Source: CAYHCE01 sp964355015 (GTDB lineage: Bacteria > Cyanobacteriota > Cyanobacteriia > PCC-6307 > Cyanobiaceae). From it: a stretch of 53,978 bases of DNA. Where the stretch lies: positions 1 to 53,978 of the forward strand of contig CAYHCE010000020.1 of NCBI GenBank assembly GCA_964355015.1, in the 5' to 3' direction. Of the stretch, positions 36,794 to 46,800 are shown one piece after another (positions within the stretch are counted from its first letter, which is position 1; each line of letters opens with the position of its first letter). Position numbers and translations under genes: made by a program. The notes under the pieces are model-generated. The model saw only the letters and a program-made list of their open reading frames with translations. It was not told where the DNA came from and ran no database searches.

Positions 36794-37900
36794 GTGACTC
36801 AGGCTCTCTCGTCCTTGGCTCGCATGACCCTGCGGCAGCTCCGCCAGATGGCCGCCGACCTTGGAGTGAGCCTCTACAGCCGGAAGTCCAAGGAGGAGTT
36901 GCTCAGCGAAATCAGCACCCATCAGACCGAAAGCGATCCCCAGGTTCCCCAGGCCGCGGCACCCGACCTCCGCTCGATCGAGGCGAGCTTCACTCCCGCC
37001 CCCCGGCCCGAGGCGGCAACGAAGGTGGTGTTCCTGCCCCGCGATCCCCAGTGGGCCTACGTGTTCTGGGAGATCTCCGCGGCCGAGCGGGGCAAGGCCC
37101 TGCAGGCCGGCGCCGGGCAGCTCTGCCTGCGGGTCGCCGATGTCACCGGCCTGCCGGAGGGCTCCGCCCATCCCCACACCCTGCAGGAGGTGCCGGTGGA
37201 TAACCACGCCACCGAGTGGTATCTACCCGTTCCCCTGAGCGACCGGGATTACCGGGTCGAACTGGGTTACCGCAAGCTCGGCGGTGGCTGGCTGTCGCTC
37301 GGCCATTCGGCCATGGCACGGGTACCCGCCCTCCATCCCAGCGAGCAGATCCTCGACCAGTTCGTACCTTTCTCACTCGAGGCGACCCCGACCCCCAGCC
37401 CCCTGCCCAGTCCGGTGGAAACGGCCGCCGCCGACAGCGGCCTGCACGAGCGCCTCTACCAGACCGCCACCGTGCGCTGGAAGCACTTCGGCCGGGGTTC
37501 CGAGGCCTTCCATGAACTCGAGGGCAGCAGCGCCGGCGCCGAGCGCCACGGACTCAGCGATTCCGGTGTGGGCGTGTGGGCCAGCGGCCGCAACGAATCC
37601 GGCATCGGCGGCGTGGCGCCTCGCCAGCGCTCCTTCTGGCTGGTGGCCGACGCCGAACTGATCGTCTACGGCGCCACCGATCCCTCCGCCAAGCTCAGCA
37701 TCGGCGAGGAGGATGTCCCACTCTCGGCCGATGGCACCTTCCGGATCCAGGTGCCGTTCCGTGATGGCCAGCAGCTCTACCCGATCCAGGCCGTGGCCGC
37801 CGACGGCCAACAGAAGCGCAACATCACACTCCAGTTCGAGCGCTCCACGCCGGAGGACAACAGCAACCCCTCCAGCCAGGCCGTGGCCGAGTGGTTCTGA
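36794..37900 (+). CDS. DUF4912 protein with N-terminal Rho_N/SAP-like motif
   Basis: A 368-residue soluble protein. Residues ~11-42 (MTLRQLRQMAADLGVSLYSR followed by KSKEELLSEI) form a Rho N-terminal/SAP-like helix-extended-helix that may bind nucleic acid. A DUF4912 module follows from about 75 (VVFLPRDPQWAYVFWEISAA) to ~190. A second, diverged beta-rich module near the C-terminus contains FWLVADAELIVYGATDPSAK. DUF4912 folds resemble sugar-binding beta-sandwiches and their function is unknown. The start is GTG at 36794; the stop overlaps the next start by one base. Confidence 0.75.
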   Translation: MTQALSSLARMTLRQLRQMAADLGVSLYSRKSKEELLSEISTHQTESDPQVPQAAAPDLRSIEASFTPAPRPEAATKVVFLPRDPQWAYVFWEISAAERGKALQAGAGQLCLRVADVTGLPEGSAHPHTLQEVPVDNHATEWYLPVPLSDRDYRVELGYRKLGGGWLSLGHSAMARVPALHPSEQILDQFVPFSLEATPTPSPLPSPVETAAADSGLHERLYQTATVRWKHFGRGSEAFHELEGSSAGAERHGLSDSGVGVWASGRNESGIGGVAPRQRSFWLVADAELIVYGATDPSAKLSIGEEDVPLSADGTFRIQVPFRDGQQLYPIQAVAADGQQKRNITLQFERSTPEDNSNPSSQAVAEWF

Positions 37901-38073
37901 TGCGAACCCTGGTGGCCTTCACGCCCTTGGCCGGCAGCCTGACGCTGCCGTTCCTTGTGCCCGTCCTGATGGTGCGGGTCGGCGTCGGCGCCGCCGTGGG
38001 CACCGCGGTCCTGGTCAGCACTCTCTGGTTTGTTCTGATGCTCCGCACCGCCGAGATGCCCGGCCACCACTAG
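37900..38073 (+). CDS. Small two-helix membrane protein
   Basis: A 57-residue protein starting MRTLVAFTPLAGSLTLPFLV. Two hydrophobic stretches (about 9-28 and 29-49) surround PVLMVRVGVGAAVGT, and the end is polar (EMPGHH). The ATG overlaps the upstream TGA by one base, so it is co-translated with the DUF4912 protein. No family recognised; it may anchor or partner that protein. Confidence 0.6.
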   Translation: MRTLVAFTPLAGSLTLPFLVPVLMVRVGVGAAVGTAVLVSTLWFVLMLRTAEMPGHH

Positions 38074-38140
38074 GAGGTCTCCCGAGGTCCGCCAACCCCG
38101 GCCCCCTGGGGAATCCTGAGCGGAGTCCTTCCTCTCCGCC

Positions 38141-39574
38141 ATGTCCGCCCCCCGGCTGGTCCTTTCACTCGGCTGGATCGCCCTCACTCTTGGGCTGGCC
38201 GGCTGCAGCGCCACAGCCAGGATCCTGGGCCAGGCCCCAGCCGAGCTGCCGTTGCCGACAGGAATCGAGCTGGCGTTCAACCATCGTGCCGATCGCCACT
38301 ACCGCAGCCCGATCCACGGGCAACGCCGCGACGGTGACGACCTCGAAGCCCTTGTGCTGGACACGATCGAGCGGGCCGAGCGGGACATCCAGGTGGCGGT
38401 GCAGGAGCTGTCGCTTCCCCGGGTGGCCGAGGCCCTGGTGCGCAAACGGCGGGCAGGAGTGCAGGTACGGGTGGTTCTGGAGAACACCTACAGCACCCCC
38501 TTCAGCGACCAGCACCCGGTGGATCTCGATCAGCATCAGCGTTCCCGCCACACTCTTCTGCTGGCCCTGGCCGATCGGAACCACGACGGGGTGCTCAGCG
38601 CCGGCGAACGGGAACGGGGCGATGCGGTGGCGATCCTGCGGCGCGGCGGCGTTCCCCTGATCGACGACACGGCCGACGGCAGCGCCGGCAGCGGCCTGAT
38701 GCACCACAAGTTCCTGCTGGTGGATGGGCGCTGGCTGGTGACGGGCTCAGCCAACTTCACCCCTTCCTGCATCCACGGCGATCCGGACGATCCCCGCACC
38801 CGCGGCAACGTGAATCACCTGCTGCGCTTCGACAGCCGGGCCCTGGCCAGGATCTTCGCCGTGGAGTTCGGCCGGATGTGGGGCGACGGTCCGGGAGGCA
38901 ATCCCGACAGCCGCTTCGGCATCGCCAAGCAGGAAGGGGCGGTCCAGGCCACAACGGTGGGGATCACCCCTGTGGAGGTGCTGTTCGCACCCCATCGGCG
39001 CAAGGATGGGAATCACGGCCTCGCCCTGCTGGAGCAGCGCCTGGCCGCCGCGCGCCAGCGTGTGGACATGAGCCTGTTCGTCTTCTCCGCCCAGGGCATC
39101 GCCGACCAGCTCTTCCAGTTGCACCGGCAGGGAGTGTCGATCCGGCTGCTGGCCGATCCCGGCTTCGCCAGCCGCAGTTTCTCGGAGGTTCTGGATCTGC
39201 TGGGGCTGGCCATGCCGGACAGGTTCTGCAAGCTGGAGGCAGGCAACACCCCCTGGCCGCAGCCGGTGGAAGGAGTGGGAACGCCGCGGCTGGCCGCAGG
39301 CGACAAGCTGCATCACAAGTTCGCGGTGATCGACCGACGCACCGTGATCACGGGCTCCTTCAACTGGAGCCCTTCCGCTGCCCACGCCAACGACGAAACC
39401 CTGCTGATTCTGGAGTCGCCACAGGTCGCCGCCCACTTCAGCCGCGAGATGGACAGGATGTGGCGAGGGGCCGAACTGGGGCTGACGCCGCGCCTCCGGC
39501 GCAAGCTGGAGCGGATACGCCGGAGCTGCGGCCCTGGCCTCCAGCGCAGCCTGTCCTCCGCCAAGCCTTCATGA
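38141..39574 (+). CDS. Phospholipase-D-like lipoprotein with embedded EF-hand loop
   Basis: A 477-residue member of the PLD superfamily with two HxKx4D catalytic motifs: HHKFLLVDG (His188, Lys190, Asp195) and HHKFAVIDR (His391, Lys393, Asp398), each followed by TGSxNxxPS. Enzymes of this group cut phosphodiesters in lipids or DNA. The lipobox LAGC puts the lipidated cysteine at residue 22, so the protein should be anchored in an outer or inner membrane leaflet. Residues 145-156, DRNHDGVLSAGE, match a canonical 12-residue EF-hand loop between the first domain strands and HKD1, suggesting calcium dependence. It overlaps the next gene by four bases. Confidence 0.85.
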   Translation: MSAPRLVLSLGWIALTLGLAGCSATARILGQAPAELPLPTGIELAFNHRADRHYRSPIHGQRRDGDDLEALVLDTIERAERDIQVAVQELSLPRVAEALVRKRRAGVQVRVVLENTYSTPFSDQHPVDLDQHQRSRHTLLLALADRNHDGVLSAGERERGDAVAILRRGGVPLIDDTADGSAGSGLMHHKFLLVDGRWLVTGSANFTPSCIHGDPDDPRTRGNVNHLLRFDSRALARIFAVEFGRMWGDGPGGNPDSRFGIAKQEGAVQATTVGITPVEVLFAPHRRKDGNHGLALLEQRLAAARQRVDMSLFVFSAQGIADQLFQLHRQGVSIRLLADPGFASRSFSEVLDLLGLAMPDRFCKLEAGNTPWPQPVEGVGTPRLAAGDKLHHKFAVIDRRTVITGSFNWSPSAAHANDETLLILESPQVAAHFSREMDRMWRGAELGLTPRLRRKLERIRRSCGPGLQRSLSSAKPS

Positions 39575-40782
39575 GCCTGCCCCTCCCGTCCGTCGCGATC
39601 GTGGGAGCCGGGCCGGCAGGCGCGAGCCTGGCCCTGCTGCTGGTCGAGCGGGGCATCGCCGTCACCCTGCTGGAGGCGAGCCGCAGCTTTGAACGACAGT
39701 TCCGTGGCGAGGGGCTGATGCCATCCGGCCTGGAGGCCCTCGACCAGATCGGGCTGACGCCGCTTCTCTCCCAGCTGCCCAGTCGGCCGCTGACAGGCTG
39801 GAGCTTCCAGCTCGATGGGCGGGAGCTGTTCCGCGTCGATGAACCCCTGGGAGACGACCACCGCCCCTGCACCCTGGTGTCCCAGCCGGAGCTGCTGGCG
39901 GCGTTGGTGAGCAGGGCCCGCCGCTGCCCTGGCTTCACCTGGAGGCCCGGAGAAACCGTCCGCGGACCGATCGTGGTGAACGGACGGGTCGGTGGGGTGC
40001 AGCTGGGGGATGGACGGGTGGTGTACGCCTCCCTGGTGGTCGGCAGCGATGGCCGTTCCTCGCCGCTGCGCCAGCGGGCCGGCCTGATACTGGAGAAGTC
40101 CGGCAGCCCGATCGATCTGCTCTGGTTCCGCCTGCCGGCCCACCCTCGCTTCGAGACCGACAACGTCTTCACCATGCTGCTGGGGGAGGGCGGCGCCTGC
40201 AGCGTCTTCCATGGCGCCCGGGCCGGGGAACTGCACCTCGGCTGGGTGGTGGCAGCGGGGGAAAGGATCGAGCGCTCGGGCGCGGAGTGGAGCGAGGCCT
40301 TTGCCGCCCTCGCACCCGGATGGCTGGCCGACCATATCCGCGCCAACGCCGCCGCCATCAGCGCACCCCTGCCCTTGTCGGTGCAGGTGGGCTGCAGCCC
40401 CCGCTGGTACCGACCCGGCCTGCTGCTGCTGGGGGACGCCGCCCATCCGATGAGTCCGATCCGGGCCCAGGGCATCAACATGGCTCTGCGGGACGCGATC
40501 GTGGCCGCCAATCAGCTGGTGCCGGCCCTGCGGTCGGGGAGCGAGGCAGCGATCGACGCGGCCCTGGCCCGGGTCCAGGCGGAGCGGGCACCGGAGATCC
40601 ATGCAGCCCAGACGTTGCAGCAGGCCGAGGCCGGTCAGGGCCTGCTGCTGCGGCAATGGCCCCTGCTGCGACGCAGCCTCTCGGTGCTGGCCCCCCTTGT
40701 GCGTGAACGGGTGCGGAGCTCCTGGCTGGACCGGCAGCTTCCGCTGCGGCGGGGCCTCAGCCCTGTGCGGCTGGTGGTGTGA
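39571..40782 (+). CDS. FAD-dependent monooxygenase (PHBH/UbiH-like)
   Basis: A 403-residue flavoprotein of the aromatic-hydroxylase type. It has the dinucleotide-binding start VAIVGAGPAGASLALLLVER (GAGPAG at 12-17), the DG motif VVGSDGRSSPLR near 157-168, and the FAD ribityl site LLLLGDAAHPMSPIRAQGIN (GDAAH from 288). FAD-dependent hydroxylation of aromatic or isoprenoid rings with NAD(P)H is the usual chemistry; some members are reductases. The ATG overlaps the PLD stop (ATGA), so they are coupled. The substrate is unknown. Confidence 0.85.
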   Translation: MSLPLPSVAIVGAGPAGASLALLLVERGIAVTLLEASRSFERQFRGEGLMPSGLEALDQIGLTPLLSQLPSRPLTGWSFQLDGRELFRVDEPLGDDHRPCTLVSQPELLAALVSRARRCPGFTWRPGETVRGPIVVNGRVGGVQLGDGRVVYASLVVGSDGRSSPLRQRAGLILEKSGSPIDLLWFRLPAHPRFETDNVFTMLLGEGGACSVFHGARAGELHLGWVVAAGERIERSGAEWSEAFAALAPGWLADHIRANAAAISAPLPLSVQVGCSPRWYRPGLLLLGDAAHPMSPIRAQGINMALRDAIVAANQLVPALRSGSEAAIDAALARVQAERAPEIHAAQTLQQAEAGQGLLLRQWPLLRRSLSVLAPLVRERVRSSWLDRQLPLRRGLSPVRLVV

Positions 40783-40819
40783 AGCCCCGGCATGATGGCA
40801 ACGTCTCTCCAGCGCTTCC

Positions 40820-41293
40820 ATGGCCCGGTCCCGCCTTGCCGCCACGCTGCTGAGCGCCGCCTGTATCGCCCTGCCGGCGTCTGTCGGGCCTGCCGCCCGG
40901 GCCGCCGACAAGACCCCGATCTACCCGAGCACCGACCAGCTCCGGCAGGTGCAGTTGGAGGCACTGGCCTGTGGCCGGGAGAACACAGCCAGCAGCTGCG
41001 CCCGCGCCCGCCAGATGGCCGATCCGCTGATGGATCACCCGCTGCTCTCGGGATTCTGCAAGGACGCGGTCTGGGAGATCCTCCAGACGGCACTACCGGC
41101 AGAGGCGAACACTCTGACGCGACGGGACAGGATCGAGACCGCCGCGGACCGCATGATCTCGAGCTGCCGCCGGCTGCCCAAGCCCAAGGCCCGCACGGAG
41201 GGCACCACGGAGGGCACCACGGACGGCGCCCCCACAGGAACACCCCCGGCAGCTCGGCCATCGGGGTTCGGCTTCGGTTCCAGTCCACGCTGA
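40820..41293 (+). CDS. Secreted protein of unknown function
   Basis: A 157-residue protein with a signal peptide (basic MARSRL, core AATLLSAACIALPASVG, cleavage near ARA-ADK at about residue 29). The mature part has four cysteines (LACGREN, SSCARA, GFCKDA, SSCRRLPK), which could form two disulfides, then a Thr/Gly/Pro-rich tail from about 120. No known domain. It lies 37 bases after the monooxygenase gene and may share its transcript. Confidence 0.65.
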   Translation: MARSRLAATLLSAACIALPASVGPAARAADKTPIYPSTDQLRQVQLEALACGRENTASSCARARQMADPLMDHPLLSGFCKDAVWEILQTALPAEANTLTRRDRIETAADRMISSCRRLPKPKARTEGTTEGTTDGAPTGTPPAARPSGFGFGSSPR

Positions 41294-41329
41294 CCCTGCG
41301 GGCAGGAGGAATCTGGTGCCGTGGCGAAC

Positions 41330-41749
41330 TCAGGGCGTGGCGCTGAGTTCGAGCAGGCGACGGGCCGTGCTTTCCATGAAAGGCATGCTCCAGCCGGTGG
41401 TGACCACCACCTCGTCGGCCAGGCGGCAGAGGGGGGAGTGCAGGCCGCTGGCCTCACAACTGGAGGACAGACCCAGCAGGGCATTGGTGAGCTTCCCCAT
41501 CAGGCAGGGTTCGGTGCCCGACTTCTCCAGGATCGCGTTGGCGGCGGCCCGGGTGCGCTGAATCGCCTCGGGCATCGGTTTCGCGGCGGCTGCCCCGATC
41601 ACGGCGGCCCGTCCGGAACGCAGTCCCTCGCCGGCCAGTCCTAGGCTGATCAGCACCAGGGGCAGCACCAGAGCGCGGGAGCTGCATCCGGCCTGGACCG
41701 CCTGGATGCAGGCAGTGCCCAGCCGTGGGCGGAAACGGTGGGCACCCAT
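41330..41749 (-). CDS. Possible secreted protein of unknown function
   Basis: A 139-residue protein with a hydrophobic N-terminal stretch (ALVLPLVLISLGLAGEGL, about 27-44) that could be a signal or anchor. A helical, cysteine-containing body follows (EKSGTEPCLMGKLTNALLGL, SSSCEASGL, SPLCRLADE). No recognised domain. It is convergent with the preceding secreted protein. The long polar N-terminus suggests the true start may be internal. Like its neighbour, it has a row of cysteines. Confidence 0.5.
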   Translation of the reverse strand: MGAHRFRPRLGTACIQAVQAGCSSRALVLPLVLISLGLAGEGLRSGRAAVIGAAAAKPMPEAIQRTRAAANAILEKSGTEPCLMGKLTNALLGLSSSCEASGLHSPLCRLADEVVVTTGWSMPFMESTARRLLELSATP

Positions 41750-41853
41750 CGGCCGTCAGACGCATCAGTGGCCCTCAACCTAGCCAGCTGGTCCCTGGGC
41801 GTCAGGCCCTCAGCGGATGCAGGATTAGCCTGGCGTTCCCAAGGGTCGGCTTC

Positions 41854-43545
41854 ATGACCAGCAGCGCCTCCGCCGGCTCCTCAGCCGCTGCTCCCACCTC
41901 CGCCGACTCGCCGCCGTTCCGCCGGGTTCTCCTGAGCGCTCCCTTCACCGATCAGAAGCCCGGCACGTCCGGACTGCGCAAGAGCAGCCGCCAGTTCGAA
42001 CAGCCGCACTATCTGGAAAGCTTCATCGAAGCGGTGTTTCGCGTCCTGCCCGGAGTGACCGGCGGCACGCTGATCCTGGGCGGCGACGGCCGCTACGGCA
42101 ACCGCAACGCCATCGGCGTGATCGCCCGCATGGCCGCCGCCCACGGGCTCGCCCGGCTGATCACCACCACCGGCGGCATCCTCTCCACCCCTGCTGCCTC
42201 GCATCTGATCCGCACGCAACGGGCGATCGGCGGGATCATCCTCTCGGCCAGCCACAACCCGGGCGGTCCCGACGGCGATTTCGGCGTCAAGGTGAACGGG
42301 GCCAATGGCGGACCCGCGCCCGAGTCGATCACCGACGCGATCTATGCCGCCACAACCTGCCTCGACGACTACCGCATCGTCGACTCCGCCCCTCTGCCTC
42401 TGGACGGGCCTGGCCGGCACCGCATCGGCGACCTGCAGGTCGAGGTGATCGATGGGGTCGACGATTACGTGACCCTGCTGCAGGGTCTGTTTGATTTCGA
42501 CCAGATCGCCGATCTGCTGCGCGGCGGTTTCCCGATCGCCTTCGACGCGATGCACGCCGTCACCGGCCCTTATGCCAGCCGGATCCTGGAAGGTTTGCTC
42601 GGCGCGCCGGCCGGCACCGTGCGCAACGGCACGCCGCTGGAGGATTTCGGCGGCGGCCACCCCGACCCCAACCTCACCTACGCCCACGATCTGGCCGAAC
42701 TGCTGCTGGGCGGAGACGCCTACCGCTTCGGCGCAGCCTGCGACGGGGACGGCGACCGCAACATGATCCTCGGGACGCACTGCTTCGTGAATCCCAGCGA
42801 CAGTCTCGCCGTGCTCACCGCCAACGCCGATCTGGCGCCCGGCTACGCCGAAGGGCTGGCCGGGGTGGCCCGCTCGATGCCCACCAGCGCGGCGGTGGAT
42901 GTGGTGGCCGGCGCCATGGGCCTGAGCTGCTACGAGACCCCGACAGGCTGGAAGTTCTTCGGCAACCTGCTCGATGCCGGCAGGATCACCCTCTGCGGCG
43001 AGGAGAGCTTCGGCACCGGCAGCAACCACATCCGTGAGAAGGACGGCCTCTGGGCCGTGCTGTTCTGGCTGCAGATCCTGGCCCGGCGGCGCTGTTCCGT
43101 GGCCGAGGTGATGGCGAGCCACTGGAGCCGTTTCGGCCGCCACTACTACTCTCGCCACGATTACGAGGCCATCGCCAGCGACAGGGCCCATGGCCTGTAC
43201 GACCGGCTGAAGGTCCTGCTGCCCAGCCTGGAGGGCGAGCGCTTCGCCGGCCGCCGGATCACCACGGCCGACGATTTCAGCTACCGGGATCCCGTCGACG
43301 ACTCCCTCACCAGCGGCCAGGGTCTGCGCCTCCTGCTCGACGACGGCAGCAGGGTGGTGTTCCGGCTCTCCGGCACAGGTACCCAGGGCGCCACCCTGCG
43401 GCTCTATCTCGAGAGCTACATGGGCAACACGGGTGACCTGGGTCAGGATCCCCAACTGGCTCTCGCCGACCTGATCACCGCCGCCGACCAGCTTGCCGAG
43501 ATCCGCAGCCGTACCGGCATGGACCGGCCCACCGTGATCACCTGA
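41854..43545 (+). CDS. pgm: Phosphoglucomutase (alpha-D-glucose phosphate-specific)
   Basis: Interconverts glucose-1-phosphate and glucose-6-phosphate, supplying glycogen, sucrose and cell-surface sugar synthesis. The 563-residue enzyme has N-terminal FTDQKPGTSGLRKSS, the phosphoserine loop ILSASHNPGG (Ser133), the metal loop DGDGDR at 297-302, the sugar-specificity loop GEESFGTGSNHIREKDG from 382, and the phosphate-binding RLSGTGTQGATLRLY near the C-terminus. The ATG at 41854 removes a non-homologous N-terminal extension. It overlaps the convergent small membrane gene by eight bases. Confidence 0.96.
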   Translation: MTSSASAGSSAAAPTSADSPPFRRVLLSAPFTDQKPGTSGLRKSSRQFEQPHYLESFIEAVFRVLPGVTGGTLILGGDGRYGNRNAIGVIARMAAAHGLARLITTTGGILSTPAASHLIRTQRAIGGIILSASHNPGGPDGDFGVKVNGANGGPAPESITDAIYAATTCLDDYRIVDSAPLPLDGPGRHRIGDLQVEVIDGVDDYVTLLQGLFDFDQIADLLRGGFPIAFDAMHAVTGPYASRILEGLLGAPAGTVRNGTPLEDFGGGHPDPNLTYAHDLAELLLGGDAYRFGAACDGDGDRNMILGTHCFVNPSDSLAVLTANADLAPGYAEGLAGVARSMPTSAAVDVVAGAMGLSCYETPTGWKFFGNLLDAGRITLCGEESFGTGSNHIREKDGLWAVLFWLQILARRRCSVAEVMASHWSRFGRHYYSRHDYEAIASDRAHGLYDRLKVLLPSLEGERFAGRRITTADDFSYRDPVDDSLTSGQGLRLLLDDGSRVVFRLSGTGTQGATLRLYLESYMGNTGDLGQDPQLALADLITAADQLAEIRSRTGMDRPTVIT

Positions 43546-43819
43546 TCTCCCGACGGCCTGGATCCCCCCTGCGCGTCAGGCTGAGCTGACGCATGGTCTC
43601 CACCCAGGCGCCGCAGAAGGTGGCCATGGCGATGATCGCCACCCAGAAGCGGGGATGAACCGGCCACAACGGCTCGCCTGGCGCGAGCGCCACCCGGTGC
43701 GCCAGGGCGAGCAGCAGGGTGGCGGCGAATGCGAAGAGGGCCGCCGCCAGCACGATGCGGCGCCGGTCCACCCGCAACTGCCGCCGGGGCCGATAGCCGG
43801 GGGGCGGGGGCAGGGGCAT
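43538..43819 (-). CDS. Small membrane protein A, last gene of the RND operon
   Basis: A 93-residue protein. A Pro/Arg-rich cytoplasmic start (about 1-20) is followed by helix 1 (IVLAAALFAFAATLLLALAH), a short loop (VALAPGEPLWPVHPRFW), helix 2 (VAIIAMATFCGAWVE) and a basic tail, MRQLSLTRRGDPGRRE. It lies one base beyond the stop of the RND pump gene. The stretch HPRFW...GAWVETMRQL aligns by eye with NPRTFFW...AMGLEAVRQL of the other small protein at 48265-48519. The two seem to be paralogues, one per pump. Small helical partners such as AcrZ are known for E. coli AcrB, but no homology to AcrZ is claimed. Confidence 0.6.
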   Translation of the reverse strand: MPLPPPPGYRPRRQLRVDRRRIVLAAALFAFAATLLLALAHRVALAPGEPLWPVHPRFWVAIIAMATFCGAWVETMRQLSLTRRGDPGRREIR

Positions 43820-43820
43820 C

Positions 43821-46800
43821 TCAGCGGCTCGGATCGACCGGCAGCAGAGGCTCGGTCTGCTGGCTGGCGGGGAACCAGGCCGCCTCCAGATGCTTCATCA
43901 GGACATAGAAGGAGGGCACCACGAACAGGCTGAGGCCCGTGGCCATCAGCAGCCCGCCGAAGATCACCGCGCCGAGGGAGCGCTGGCTGAGGGCACCGGC
44001 ACCGCTGGCCACCAGCAGAGGGAAGAAGCCGGCCAGCGCGGCCATCGCCGTCATCAGGATCGGCCGCAACCGGGAGCCGGCGGCCGACAGCGCCGCTTCG
44101 GCCGCCGTCATCCCCTGTTCCATGCGTTGGTTGGCGAGATCCACGATCAGGATCCCGTTCTTGGCCGCCAGGCCGATCAACGTCACCAGGCCCACCTGGG
44201 CATAGACGTTGTTCACCTGACCGCGCAGCACCAGGAACAACAGGGCGCCGAGCATGGCCAGGGGCACCGTCATCAGGATGATCAGCGGATCGATGTAGCT
44301 GCCGTACTGAGCCGACAGCACCAGATACACCACCACGATTCCGAGGGCGAACACCAGCACGGCCAGGGAGCCGGCCTGCACTTCCGAGCGGGTCAGGGCC
44401 GACCAGGCCGAAGCGATGTTGCTGAAGTTCAGCGAGCCGAAGCTGGAGGCCAGGGCATTGATCGCCTGGCCGCTGCTCTTGCCCATGGCCTCGACCCCCT
44501 GAATGAGCACGGTCCGGTAGAGATCGAAGTGGCTGATGATCGGCGGAGCGCTGTCAAGGCGGACCTGCACCACGTTGGAGAGGGGAACGAGCTGGCCGCT
44601 GCGGTCGGATACGTAGAGATTGCCGAGATCCTGCACCATGTTGCGGTGCTGCCCATCCGCCTGCACATACACCTGGCGGTACTGCTGCTGCTCGTAGGTC
44701 TGGTTGACGAAACTGCCCCCGGTGAGGGTACCGAGCACCTGCATGGCCTGGCCGTAGTCGATCTCGAGAGAAGCCATCCGGTCGCGGTCCACATCCAGCC
44801 GCCACACAGGCGCGTCGCTGACGAACTGGGTGTAGAGGTTGCCGAAGACTCCGGTGGCCCTGGCCCGCGTGATCAGTTGCCGGGCCAGATCGGCCAGATC
44901 CGTGGGGGTGTAGCCACCGTTACTGAGGTCGTTGAACTGGAAGGAGAGCCCTCCCTGGGCCCCGAACCCGGGTACTGCCGCTGGAGGCTGAGCCAGCACC
45001 ACCGCGCCGGGGATGGCAGCGAAGGCCTTGTTCAGGCGACCGATGATGCGGTTGGCGGACTGCTCGGGTGCGCCGCGCTGCTCGATCGGCTTGAAGCCGA
45101 AGAAGAACAGACCCTGGTTGAGTGAACCACCGTTGAACCCGGCCCCGGCCACCAGCTCACCGGAGATCACGGAAGGCTCCTTGGCGATGATGCGCCGGGC
45201 CTGGTCCGCCACCACCATGGTGGCCTCAATCGACGCCTGGGAGGGGAGCTGGATGATGCCCAGCCCGTAGCCCTGATCCTCGGTGGGAACGAAACCGGTG
45301 GGAATGGCCACGAAGGCCACGCCGGTGAGCAGAACGCCTCCCAGCAGGAACAACACCACAAGTCGCCGCAGACGGATCACTTCAGTGAGCAGGTGGGCAT
45401 ACCCCCGGGCCAGCCGCTCGAATCCCCGGTTGAAGGCAGCGAAGATCGGCATCAGGAAGGTTCCGATCACCGCGCCGGCCACACCCAGCACCAAGGCCAG
45501 CAGCCATCCGCCCGCCAGCGTGCCGTAGAGGGCTCCGAACGCCCCGCCGATCGCGGTCCAGCGCCAACCACGGGGCTCGGTCTTGCCGCCGCCCAGCAGC
45601 AGGGCCGCTTGCAGCGGCTTGCCGGTGATGGCATTGAAGGTGGAGACGATGATCGAGAAGACGATCGTGAGCGCGAACTGCCGGTAGATCACCCCGGTAG
45701 CACCGGGGAAGAAGGTGACGGGCACGAACACCGCCAGCAGAACGAGCGCCGTGGCCAGGATGGCCCCGGTGAGTTCCTTCATTGCGTTGGAGGCGGCCAC
45801 GAACGGGGGCTCGCCGGCCTCGATGCGGGCCGACACGGCTTCCACCACCACGATGGCGTCGTCCACAACCAGCCCGGTGGCCAGGATGATGCCCAGCAGC
45901 GTGAGTTCGTTGATCGAAAAGCCGAAGGCCTTCACGAACACCAGGGCACCCAGCAGGGCGATGGGCAAGGCCAGGGCCGGCACGGCGGTGGCCTTCCAGT
46001 CCTGCAGGAACAGAAAGATGATCAGCAGCACCAGCACCACCGCGTCGCGCAGCGCATCGAGGGCTCCCTCGATCGAGGCATGGATGAAGTCGGTCTGATC
46101 GAACACCTTCTCCAGCACCACACCAGGCGGCAGGGAATTGCGGAACTGGGTGAGGACAACATCAACAGCCCGCGCCGTGCTGATGGCGTTGCTGCCGGGC
46201 AGCTGAATCACACCGAAGCCGACACAGGGATGACCGCTGATCGCATTGATCGCCGACTGGTTGAAATTCTGAAAGCCATACTCGGCACGTCCCACATCAC
46301 CCAGCCGAATCAGGCCGCCATCGGGTCCCTTGGCCAGGATCAGCTTCTCGAATTCGGCGACAGTTTCGAGGTTACCATTCACCAGCAGAGGGAAGGTACT
46401 GCGATTGGTTGGCACCGAAGGAGGGCCGCCGATGCTGCCGGCGATCACCACCACGTTCTGGGACTTGAGCGCATTCACAACATCGGTGACCGACAGGTTG
46501 AAGCGGGTGAGGCGTTGCGGATCCACCCAGAGCCTGTAGGCCGGTGCGCTGGCGCCGAACACGTTAACCTGACCGACCCCGTCAGCACGGGTTAGCGGAT
46601 AGAGCAGATTGAGCTGAATCAGTCCGTTGAGATAGGTACGATCGAACTGACCCTGGCTGGATGTGAGGTTGTAGACCAGTAAGTAGCTGCTCGAAGTCTG
46701 CTGAACCGTGACTCCCTGGGCATTCACCTGCGCGGGCAACTGGGGGCTGGCGGTCTGAACCCGGTTCAGCACGTTGACCTGATCGATGTTGGAATCGGTA

